From the NCBI GenBank assembly GCA_032622095.1, contig CP136069.1, positions 183,141,122 to 183,205,121 on the forward strand: 64,000 bases of DNA. The letters run 5' to 3'. Positions 1 to 10,330 of this stretch are shown here, one piece after another. The notes under the pieces were generated by a model. It did not search any database. It had not been told where the DNA came from and saw nothing but the letters and a program-made list of their open reading frames with translations. The stretch comes from Siphonodentalium dalli (taxonomy: Eukaryota > Mollusca > Scaphopoda > Gadilida > Siphonodentaliidae). The position numbers and the translations under genes are program-made. Numbering within the stretch: the stretch's first letter is position 1; every line of letters starts with the position of its first letter.

Positions 1-537
1 AAATTTACGAAATAGGTTGCTATGGCAACCGGTCGCAATTGATGGTATCTGCCCAAAATTTCTAGAACATTTATAGACTACAGATGATCATCCATATAGT
101 ATGAGTTGTCAAGCGGAGAATTCTGCCATGGAAAATGGTCTGACCCGACATTGAATAAACGCATAAATTTGATATAAAATTATATAAAAGTAAGAATTTC
201 TCAAACAATCTCGTCTGTGAGTAATGTTTTCTCAAAAGAATCACGTCCCAAACGAGTTAAGTATACTATATTCAACAAATTGCAAAGATATTAACAAACC
301 ATTGTTTAAGAAATTAAACATATGGCTCTTTGAATCCTTGGTCTTAACTTGTTTCCAAAAATACCATCTTTTTTGTTCATTCAAAAAGGTTTTTGGGTAT
401 AAAGAGAAAAAACAAATGGTGTTTTAGTGCGTAAAATTATTTGAACTTTCCTCCCACAACACTTCTGTTTTGAAAAAGAATCCTTACGTTGGTTATGTCA
501 TCGTATATCACTTGATTTATCTCATTTTTCAGTAAAC
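1..537. other. no gene seen
   Basis: AT-rich sequence with only short, low-complexity open frames, including a 67-codon frame at 224-427 without splice context. I see no repeat or RNA gene here. Confidence 0.4.
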
Positions 538-944
538 TGACTCCAAATTTGAACATTGGTATAGGGGTAGGGGAAATCATAAAATGCAATATTCTCACCA
601 AATTACAGCTATTTCAGACACGTTGTTTTCTTCCAGTTTTTGCATATTCCTGTTGCTTTATTAAACAGCTTAATGCGTTACTGGACGTTTATTTAGAATT
701 CTATTGCCATGTTGTTTAAAAATAATTCCAAAATGACAATTTGACATTTCACTTCCAAATTACGACAAAAAGGATTATGGCTCTGTCAATGAATATAAAC
801 AAAGAAAGTGTTAAATTACGTATGAAAGAACAATACATGCAGAAGATGATAATATAAAGTTGTATGTTTCAAGATGCTTGATTTTGAAGTTTTTGTTGAT
901 ATGCTTTCCCCTACCCCATGTTTCTGCCATTCAAATTTGGAGTA
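538..944. mobile_element. small inverted-repeat element (MITE-like)
   Basis: The left end reads ACTCCAAATTTGAA and, about 20 bases further in, GGGGTAGGGGAAA. The right end (905-943) carries the reverse complement of both blocks in the mirrored order. Arms are about 38-45 bp and imperfect, enclosing about 320 bp with no open frame. The flanks share only a weak AGTAAA / AGTAAA-like match, so I cannot name the superfamily. Confidence 0.45.
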
Positions 945-2884
945 AATTATCCGAAGTGATGAGTGAAATCCAGTGACATTCATTGGTATAACCATTGAAA
1001 TGTTATTTTCTCAACAAAAAACTAATATAAGAAGAAAGATAAATTACTTTTACACAATAACCTTCGTTAATTATTCTGAATATGCACAAAAACCTTTAAA
1101 AAATTTACAAAAACGCCCCAAAATAGCATTTTCGGAAAAGAGGCTAGACTAAGAGTTCATGGAGCCATAATTTAATTTTTTTCACAAATGTATTTAGAAG
1201 TTCCATCACAATTTGTTCTATCTTGTATTCTTAAAAGGTAACGAGAAAAGCAGAGCATATTGATTGTAATTTATTGAGTTACATGACCCCAAATATTGCA
1301 TTTCATCACACGAGTTCTGTGTCAGTGGCAAATTTGGCTAAGTCCATACAATGGAACACACATTTTGTTTGAGAATATTTTATTCTTCTTAACCATAGAT
1401 GCACATAATAATAATTGTTTGTGTTTTATCTAGTGAGGAAATTGCAAAAACAGTGAAAAAGCCCTGTATTTTTGGCTCGTGTTTTAGATAATTAACCATA
1501 AAATATGACATTTGGCTCATTCTGCGAAATTTAGGCTCCGAAATAAGCTAAATTCACGTTTTTGAAGTCACTCAACTCGAAAAGTACTCCAAAAATCTGG
1601 CAAAGGTTCTCAGTTCTGGATTCAGGAAGGTGAGGACAACAAAATAGGCATGATATTTGTAGGACTTGTGTATTTGTTTTTTTTAAATACGCTAATGAAA
1701 ATCCATAAATGGATGATTTGACCAAATGTTCCCAAATTTATTTCACGAAAATCATCAATTTTCCTTTTTCCGATTTTTAGTATGTTGTTTATGGAGGGTC
1801 TATGTACCTATTCCAGCAAAAAAACAATTCTGTTGCAATTAGTTCTGGGTAAAACCATAAATGCACAGGACTAATAGTATATGCAGCATACATACAATAT
1901 TTACACAATACCTGCAGGGTCCGCGCTGAACAGTAATTGCTTTTGCCAAATATTTTGCAAAATGAAAATATTTTTTGCCAAATTCGTTCAGAAATTGCCA
2001 AATACTATCACTGATATTATTAATTTATGCAACAAAGTGTCTTATATTTCAATATGAACGACTTTTCATATCGATAGGAAGCTGTTAGTTATTAATAATT
2101 GTCGCATCTGTATTGAGGTTTATCATACAACAATAAACCAATAACTGAACAATACAATTGGAGAAGGGTTGCTTCATCGGAAGGGCTGATCAACAGGGGA
2201 TTAGCTATTATTAAACACACTGCAATAAATACTAGTAATCCCTCCACCCTAATGCTATATCAGATTAACTGCATATTGATGGTGTTATACTTTTCTAAAA
2301 CACCACTAATACAATTATATTGTATATTATTATCTTTAATATATAACATAGACACGTGACTTCCATTCCATGGGGTTTGTGATACGTTGATTGAACTGTC
2401 ATTGAGTGTCTTACTATCACAGCTAGATAGAAATTCAATGCATCATATCCCAAACCCTCCATGGGTGACTTGCCTATGTCATGATTTTCCAAAAAAAAAC
2501 CACAAGTTCCAACGGATGTTTAAGGAGATTAACATTGTTATATACAGTTCAGAATAGGGCGAATACATGATAATAAATGCCGATGTTAATGGTGAGAATT
2601 GGCTTTGTTTCTTGTATATGTAATTTTCGTGATCACTTGTAAATATTAATTTCACATGTACTTATCTCAAATACTGTATAATATGCACAGTTTTTATTGA
2701 GATTAAACAAATTCATACATGTAGTATCTGGTGAATTTTGCAGCTTTTTGTCATGAGACACCAAAATAAACAATTTCAATCAATAGCTGATTCGATTCGA
2801 GATTCGATTCAATGTCGATATCAGGAAGGAGATTCGATTCAATGCAAAATCCCCGATTCGCAGATCCCTATATAATACCCATAT
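945..2884. other. no gene seen
   Basis: About 1.9 kb of AT-rich sequence. Minus-strand open frames at 1531-1725, 1789-2001 and 2295-2492 have no recognisable protein features or splice context. A short GATTCGATTC-rich patch lies near 2790-2850. Confidence 0.4.
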
Positions 2885-3160
2885 TGGCAACACGCACTGA
2901 CATTCTTGTATACTAATTAAATGCAGTGTCTCTCGATGGTGAAATTGTTTTCGTTAGTTTACAGTCAAAAGTTTCATCACAAATCTAGAAGTAAATATTT
3001 ACAATTAAGTGTAGTTCAGATGATGTTTTTTGTAGAGTGGTATGGTCGATTTGCTTGAAATTTTCGGTGTTTATAGTAGAATTCAGCGAGTTGGCAAAGT
3101 GCCGGATTACTAACTTAACAATTTCACGTATCTGAACAAGTCCTTTTTGTCTTTAAACAG
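2885..3160 (+). repeat. dispersed repeat family R1, copy 1
   Basis: The segment is clearly homologous to 13346-13730 and 58694-59065. Shared landmarks include a TCTCGATGGTGAAATTGTTTT-like block, TTTACAATT(A/G)AG, GATGTTTTxT and a closing TTTCACG..GAACAAG..GTCTTTAA. No coding frame is conserved between the copies. This looks like an old non-coding interspersed repeat. Confidence 0.65.
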
Positions 3161-3661
3161 TCACAATTTATTTAGTAGTGATAACTGGCTATGGTAAAAA
3201 TAAATTATAAAACAACAATAATAAAAACAATAAAATACTAATATAAATTGCAATTTTCATAAAGTTGAAATTATATACAAGATTTTGAGCCGCTAAACTG
3301 GACAGTGTAAAGTATGCAATACTGTTCAGCATGATGGTAAAATGTTCCAATTAGTTATGAAAAATTAATAAGGTGAAGAACACACGGGGCATTGTGTGGG
3401 ATGATCGATATCTAAACAAATATAGCAGGTAAAGAGCTTGTTTTTGGTGTCTAATGAAAGGCCTTTATTCGCCTCAGCCAAATATATTAACCCCGCCACT
3501 CCGGATAGTGGATGTTTCATTAGTTGGCTAAAATTGTCGAAATCAAGGCTGCAAAATAGCTGTAGAATTGGGCTTTTACAGCTATAAAGCTATAATTATG
3601 CCCACCAACAAACTTGGTATTAAAATTATGAGTAGTAAGTTTCAACAATCAGAAGCAGTTA

Positions 3662-3876
3662 TTAACCCTTTCAGTGCCAAGTCCGATTTTTGTATCAACC
3701 CATATTTCCTTGATCATTTTTCAAATTTATTGATTATAATAATATGATACATTGATGGAAAGAGCTCTTAGAGCTCTTTTCATTAATGTATTACATTACT
3801 ATAATCAATAAATTTGAAAAATGATCAAGGAAATATGGGTTGATACAAAAATCGGACTTGGCACTGAAAGGGTTAA
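3662..3876. mobile_element. palindromic piggyBac-like MITE (TTAA ends)
   Basis: 215 bp that folds back on itself almost completely. It starts TTAACCCTTTCAGTGCCA and ends with the exact reverse complement, and the arms continue paired for about 75 bp. The centre (AAAGAGCTCTTAGAGCTCTTT region) is also self-complementary. TTAA at both edges with a CCCTTT start is the signature of piggyBac-type non-autonomous elements. The TTAA is both the target site and the outermost tetranucleotide. No coding capacity. Confidence 0.75.
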
Positions 3877-5070
3877 AGATGCACAGTCTGATTTGTCACT
3901 ACAAAACCACCATCGATGTGTTTTCTTCACAGAAAATAATTAGATCTGACCAATGAGCCGCCTATTAATGTGAGGTGTCGGTAGCCAAAAAGTGACTTTC
4001 AATAGAGGAAGTTGAAACAGGACAGTATTGGATTTATGTCAGTCAAGCAAATTCCAAATTCAATGCTAATGCGTTCACCTGTTGTTATCGTGAAAATGGT
4101 TGTTGGCGAACACACTGGGCAATAAATAGTTCTGCAGTTCTGTGACAAAGTCTGGCGTGGACCCCAGAGAGTGAATTTGGTGATGCTAGCCTGATGTGTG
4201 ATATGTTGTGATATGGACAAGCAGTTACTATATGAAACTTGTTTGGTCAACATAACGTCGGCAGAGTGCTATAATGTTCTATGTTCATTTTGTCGGGAAA
4301 ATGAGATATTTGTGGAATTTGATTTTTTTTGCCAAGATCTGTCAATTGCCACCAAGAAAGTCTTCCATGACATGTCACGTGCTCACAATAATTGGATGAA
4401 GATTAAAATAATGTCACATGTTGATTGCTGTAGTCTTCTATGTCCACTATTGGCCAATGATATACCATTGTGGTATCATGTGATCACAAAATTTCATGTT
4501 TTCCATGTTATAATATTCTATCTCCCGAGTTTCAATCCCCCTGGATTAAACAGTCAGGCAAGATTGTTGGATTTTAGCCACTAATACATCCTTTATTTTA
4601 ATATTTTCTCTAACATATTGCTGAAATATACGAAAAAGACACTGTAGCACTGATGCACAAAAATGCATTTTGTTCACAAAATCTTCTATCTCCAAACACG
4701 TTTTAACAAAATGCGAGCATAATATTGGAATTTAATGCAAGAAAATTCATATTTAGTATTATTTCGACACCACCAACCAAACTAAATCAACGTACAACTA
4801 AACTAATGCACTGGTATATGAGAACTGGCTGGTCAATTTTTCAAATTCAAGTTCCCACAAAAAGAGGAAATGTGACATAGAACATTATATCACTCAGCCG
4901 ACGATAAGCAAATTACATATAAACATGTAGCTATGGGCCAACAATAAAATATACATAATACAACAGGTCTTCGAAAAAAGATATCAGTTTAATGGCAGGT
5001 TTGTCAAATGCAATACGAAGAGCCATTCATCATCCAATATTCCAAAATTGTTAATCATCCCACATATTGT
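3877..5070. other. no gene seen; one repeat fragment
   Basis: A 128-codon plus frame at 4198-4584 and an 84-codon minus frame at 3999-4253 overlap and have no domain, repeat or splice support. 4160-4198 (CCAGAGAGTGAATTTGGTGA) is a fragment of the hairpin repeat family described at 51445-51810. Confidence 0.4.
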
Positions 5071-5585
5071 TTAACCCTTTCTTTACTAAATACTCATAGT
5101 TTCCTTTAAAATGATGAGTTCAACAAACGACAAATGAATAAGAATCATCATGTGCTTGCATTACATGTAAGTGTCGTCTGCTTATATCTCCTGAACATCC
5201 CTCCAGATGATAATAGACCATTCCAATGTATACTTTTATCTATTATATATTTTACTGTCTGTCTGTGTTTATGTGTGTTATAGACTCTAAAACTGCTCGA
5301 CCGATCCGACTCAAATTTGGTATGTAGGCGTACTTTGATCCCGGAAACAATATGGGCTGGTCCAATTTCATGTGCGATGATGCCCTTGACCTCGCTCATA
5401 TATGCTCATATAGGCATGTTTTTGGACCAATCAAACAATAGTTTGTCCAGATGCTGTATATTCTGCTCAGATGGAGGCAATCACAAATAAATCCCTGGAG
5501 GCAATCACAAAGAAATCCCTAAATAGCCCAGACAAAGTCTGGCACATCAACTAGTATGTTATAATTATAGTAAAGAAAGGGTTAA
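5071..5585. mobile_element. piggyBac-like MITE (TTAA ends)
   Basis: 515 bp bounded by TTAACCCTTTCTTTACTA at 5071 and its perfect 18-bp reverse complement ending at 5585. The interior is not palindromic and holds no intact transposase. A separate end of the same family (ACAGAAAGGGTTA) occurs alone near 55177-55189. Confidence 0.75.
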
Positions 5586-6199
5586 TTAGGCCAAACAAAT
5601 ATATACCTGTGTTTCCGGTGACCGCCCGCCTCTATTTCGGAGCTCCCGACGGTTTTCATTTTATTCATTTTGCAAAATTAGTACAAATCCCGTTTTATTT
5701 TTGTGCCACCTGGAAAAATTCCATGTACAAATATGCAAAATAATCTTCCATTTTCTATTAGTTGCAGTCATTAATTTAATTCAATGAGTCATTAGCATAA
5801 TTAAGTTAATTAACTGTGTAAATCATGCTCACAAAACACATCAAACATCCAAAAACGGGAATTTTATTGTAAAATAACGGGACTACCGCCGTAGTACCGG
5901 TACCTCTAAAATAGGGAACATGAAAAAAGAATAAAACGATGTCTTTTAGGCTTATGGTTCATGATTGAGCCTATATGCGTTTATTGATGTTTATTTATTA
6001 TTGTTATGTGAAGCGAGACCAATTTAATGACTTGAATTACTAACGCGCCGATAAAAATTTCCGAGAAAATCCAAATAAAAAAAAATTACAAACGCAAATA
6101 ATTTGTGTCAGTGAAAGTTCCATTTCCGTTTTTTTTGTATTCCGGTTTTGTATAAGCAATAACAGAACGCGAATCGAACGGACCTCAAACTGTACTCTC
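5586..6199. other. no gene seen
   Basis: Non-coding sequence between two small transposons. The GAAACACAGGTATATATTT stretch on the minus strand here recurs on the plus strand at 15402-15420, a short dispersed similarity of unknown meaning. Confidence 0.35.
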
Positions 6200-6527
6200 T
6201 TTAAATTCGGTTGGCGATTATCGCAATACGATAGGGGAACACTCCGACGTTCGTACTCAGATTTCACCAATTTTTGTACCTAGTTTGCCTGTCCTAAGTT
6301 TCACGGGCTAGTTTGATTCTATTTGTCGTTATATATACATATTTATCACCCCATTTATTATTCATTTTCATAAAAATAACATAAAACAAGCCGAAGATGA
6401 TGTTTAAAATGTTTGAAGCATGAATTTGGCGATAAGTTGTTATCAGAGTACGTTATACTTGTTTATAGTTACGTTATGCACACGGTGTCCCCCTATCGTA
6501 TTGCGATAATCACCAACCTTTAAATTC
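6200..6527. mobile_element. 310-bp element with 9-bp target-site duplication
   Basis: The element proper is 6209-6518. The left end GGTTGGCGATTATCGCAAT is matched by the reverse complement at the right end with one early mismatch, giving terminal inverted repeats of about 33 bp. TTTAAATTC lies immediately outside each end (6200-6208 and 6519-6527), a perfect 9-bp duplication. A 9-bp duplication fits MULE-type (Mutator) transposition best. There is no transposase; a 76-codon minus frame spanning the left end is incidental. Confidence 0.75.
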
Positions 6528-6701
6528 ACAGATGTTACTGAATATATTTGGCAAAACAATTATCCGTGAGCACCATTTTATAGTGTGCAAATATAGTTTT
6601 AATCATTGTAGTGCCCTGTTCGAAATAAAAAGTTATCCACTACAGGAAAATCGTAATTTTATTCCAAATGATTAAGAGATTTTAGAGACACTCGGTATCA
6701 A

Positions 6702-6771
6702 CAGGTCGGGCAATTCCCAGATATAGCTACAATAGCCATATATAGCTATTGTAGCTACATTTGACTATCAC
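6702..6771. repeat. 70-bp sequence equal to the empty target of the 6.1-kb element
   Basis: Read on the minus strand, this 70-bp stretch equals the 31 bp left of the 8905-15003 element (8874-8904) joined to the 41 bp right of it (15004-15044), with the TA counted once: 31+41-2=70. It is therefore an unoccupied copy of the same target sequence. The core is itself palindromic (TAGCTACAATAGC and its complement). Confidence 0.75.
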
Positions 6772-6934
6772 TTTTTGCAAATTGTCCGATTACTTCGACA
6801 AAACCAAAAAGATCAACAAAAATTACTTCCGGTCGTACCTATAGAATGTTTTTGCATCTGCAGTCGATGCTTTAAGAGACACGTTGCACATCTAGATCGT
6901 TAAAAATATAAGTTTGTCAGTTTTTTTTACTTAC

Positions 6935-7086
6935 TCTCATACGTTGTGCCTCTGCAAAACGTTGAAATTGAGGATTTTCTAAAAGATTCACGAGCAAATT
7001 ATGCGCATGGCCATATCTTGAAAGCGTTGGCGACATACCTGTGATGTAAGATGCATTTTCATTGGCTGCATTTAACGGTGTTTCGA
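6935..7086 (-). CDS. gene A, second coding exon (product unrecognised)
   Basis: The minus-strand exon has donor ATGAGA|gtaagt at its end. The acceptor is best placed at TTTTATAAG|TCGAAA, because an in-frame TAA lies just upstream of it. The 152 nt read as 2 nt plus 50 codons (phase 1 in, phase 0 out): about ETPLNAANENASYITG, then a helix-prone stretch ending QFQRFAEAQRMR. The composition (Leu, Asn, Gln, Arg, few rare codons) looks coding. The incoming phase matches the exon at 8715-8799. I do not recognise the family; a helical repeat is possible but not shown. A weaker acceptor 20 bases inside (AAATGCAG) is an alternative start. Confidence 0.55.
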
Positions 7087-8714
7087 CTTATAAAACACCT
7101 ACCTGCATATTTCAGATAAAGTACGGAAACACATATTGGCAATACCTTTTTTTTAAAGTAGCGGGAATATCAAATATGTTATGAAAAAAGACTAGATCTA
7201 AACGTTTTAAAGTAAATATAAAGTAACCTTCATAACAGATTTACCTCATAATAAGATGTGATTATTAGTTTAGACATTAGTGGTAAGTGGTGATTATGGT
7301 ATACTCATTAATGGTTTGGGGTGGCTCCCTAGTAGTAGTCGAGCAGATACGGTACATGCATGGATATGTACTTGCCTGCACGCGACGCTAAAATATCGCA
7401 AACTCAGGCAAATAGAATTTAGCCGAATTATAATTTCGGCCGGTCGGCACAATGCTTTTATAAATTGTCAACACAAAATGAAAGAATATATATACCGTAG
7501 ATAAAGGCTGGTAATGTATTTGCAAATATAATAATAAGATTCGGGGTGTTAATAAAAAAAAAGGTCGTCACCGGGAGATGCCTGACTCATCCGAAACCGC
7601 CGAATTTACATTATGCTTTTGAGATGCCGTGTTGTTTGCTATATGTCCTCGGCTTTTGTGTAAGGTGTAAATATGCCAGTATACGCCGTCACTAACTTGC
7701 GGCCATATTGGATCCACGGTCCACCAGGTCCGGTGGTTTTAGTGATACTATCAAACTTCTGGAGTTGCATTTTCATATATGTAAGTCATAAATATTCAAA
7801 AGCTTCATATATGGAAATGCTACTCCAGACCTGTAACTGTAAATCCAGCTGGCTGAATCTCCGAAACCCCGAACCGGACCTCGTGGATCAAAGATCAATC
7901 GTGACAGGGCGAATTGAATGCATACATGTCCGTTTATGCCCAATTATGTACCGGTACACACTGGTACACATCTTATAGTTTATCTCTGGTCGAAATCAGT
8001 TACATGTTAAATTCAACAAAATTGCATTTTGCAAAAAACAGTTAGTTTCAAGTTATGGAGATCAGTTCTGTCGTAAATGGGTTGCTGAGTTTACAATATA
8101 ACTACATTATAAATAAACATATAATGCCGTGGTTTATAGGATGTCAAATTGTCCATTATTTTGTCATAACCAAAAGATATCAGGAATAATTCTGGATAGC
8201 AACAGGGGTCGTTTGTCGGCCCTTTCTCAATTGGAAATAGACATGTTTTTCCCAATTTCTGACCTCAAAATTAAAATATTCTTTTTCAAGTGATATTTGA
8301 TCAATTTAGTAAAGTTGTTCATTGTGAGAATAGACGATGTGTTATTGTTAGTGTTGTTTAAATTGTTAATGAAGATATGCACGCATTTTAATTGCATTCA
8401 TTTAAACAATAAGATTGCTTGTTAATATATTGCTCACTGTTATATGTTAATAGTAACATAATGGCTTATCCGTTATATAATTTCCCCATACGATGAAGGT
8501 GGTACAAAAAGTCATATCACAGAACGAATCGGCTTTCCGTAGTTTTTTCAGCAAACAAGGTAGGTATTTAAAAAAAATTTAGTTATCGGGAATCTGATTG
8601 GCTAATGCGACTTATTACGTAGAATGAGGGATATCCCATGCAGATATGCGTGCATAATTTTATCACGTTTCTCCAAGTTTTCTTCCAAATAACTGATTTA
8701 GTAGGTATACTTAC
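7087..8714 (-). other. probable intron 1 of gene A
   Basis: 1.6 kb between two phase-compatible exons. Open frames at 7280-7504 and 7673-7978 on the plus strand show no protein features. 7740-7830 holds an imperfect inverted repeat (CTTCTGGAGTTGCATTTTCA against TGGAAATGCTACTCCAG). Confidence 0.4.
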
Positions 8715-8799
8715 CAAAAATAGCGTTAAATAACTTCTTTTCCGCAGAGCCTTGCAAATCTTTACTTATTCGAAGTGGTACCGATCGATGTCCAATCAT
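8715..8799 (-). CDS. gene A, probable first coding exon
   Basis: The minus strand reads ATG at 8799-8797 and then 28 codons (MIGHRSVPLRISKDLQ, ending KKLFNAIF) plus one base, closed by a strong donor TTTTTG|gtaagtat. The frame stays open upstream to a TAA at 8838-8836. There is no AG in between that could serve as an acceptor, so this is most likely the first coding exon, although the ATG context (CGCATGA) is weak. Outgoing phase 1 joins to the exon at 7086 to give Val. The 6.1-kb element starts only about 105 bp upstream, so it sits in or next to this gene's promoter or 5' UTR. The product is not recognised. Confidence 0.5.
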
Positions 8800-9119
8800 G
8801 CGCAGAAGGGTTTGTGGTTGCAACAGTTTGCGGAGTTACCTAATTCCGACGCAAACAAACAATATATGGTTTTGTGATAGTCAAATGTAGCTACAATAGC
8901 TATACAGTATAAGGCCCGTGGTTTTTTACATGTCCACGGAAGACCACGCGCGATTCTTCCGTGGTTTTTCCGTGTTAAAAATCTGAACTCGCCAAGAACA
9001 CGGTCTGGGTAAACGTGTTCAATCGTGTTCAGATTTTTAACACGCTCTGATCACGTTTGAACACGCTCTGATCACGTTTGAACACGGAACATCCACGCTA
9101 TGACCACGGTACGATCAAC

Positions 9120-10330
9120 GGGTGACCACGGCCAAATGATCACGTTTGAACACGGAACATCCACGCTATGACCACGGATGAACACGGCCATAACACAGGT
9201 GACCGCGACATGAACACGGAGGAACATGGCTGAACACGGAAACATCGCTGGCGGCCGGAGCTTGGCACGCCGCTGTGGCGGAGCTCGCGGTGTCCGTTAC
9301 GTAATTAATTATCACATCCCTAGTTCAAAATATATTCTCGAAATTGCTGCTCAAATTGGCAAATGAGCGTGACCATTTTATTTATCGGAAATTTCATCGA
9401 AATTCAACCCGTCGATTGTGAAAATTGGCCCAGAAAAAGTAAAGATACCAATCTGCAATATACCGCGATTACTCATAAAAATAACTTATATATGGGAGTC
9501 GGAATTGTACCGATACACTTGCATTATTTCAAGCAGAGTGCTAACTTAATACTAAATAACTCGAATATTTTGACAAGAACATATGACTATTGAATTTTAT
9601 AGATTTACATCTTCCTGATCGAAAATAACTTTATGGGACCTTTGATAAATGTTCAATTTAGTTTCAATTTAGAATGTTTCGGGTATCAATGTCCGTTTAG
9701 TTTTAAACAAACCTTGATCACGTTTGAACACGGAACATCCACGCTGTGACCACGGGTAACCACGGCCATAACACAGGTGACAGCGACGTGAACACGGAGG
9801 AACACGGAGGAACACGGAGGAACACGGAGCCATCGCTGGCGGCCGGAGCTTGGCACGCCGCGGTGGCGGAGCTCGCGGTGTGCGTTACGTAATTAATTAT
9901 CACCTCCCTAGTCCAAAATATATTCTCGAAATTGCTGCTCAAATTGGCAAATGAGCAGCATCATTTTATTTAACGGAAATTTCATCGAAATTCAACCCGT
10001 CGATTGTAAAAATTGGCCCAGAGAAAGTAAAGATACCAATATACCGCGATTACTCATAAAAATAACTTATATATGGGAGTAGGAATGGTACCGATACACG
10101 TGCATTATTTCAAGAAGGGTGCTAACTTAATACTAAATAACTCGAATATTTTGACAATAACATATGACTATATATATTTATTAAATCTTATAGATTTACA
10201 TCTTCCTGTTGTTAGATCGAAAATATCTTGATAAATGTTCAATTTAGTTTCAATTTAGAATTTGTCTGGTATCAATGTCCGTTTAGTTTTAAACGAACAT
10301 TCGAACGTTGTTTCGGATCAGAACCTTTCA
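9120..10330. repeat. tandem duplication of about 590 bp inside the 6.1-kb element
   Basis: The block starting with the ACACGG array, then GGCGGCCGGAGCTTGGCACG, GTTACGTAATTAATTATCA, and a TTCAATTTAGTTTCAATTTAG end occurs twice (about 9120-9714 and 9714-10300), with small indels. A GC-rich core is embedded in AT-rich DNA. No frame is conserved through both copies. Confidence 0.7.

Noticed and set aside
4198-4584. 128-codon plus frame
   Set aside because: No domain, no splice sites, AT-driven composition, and it overlaps a repeat fragment.
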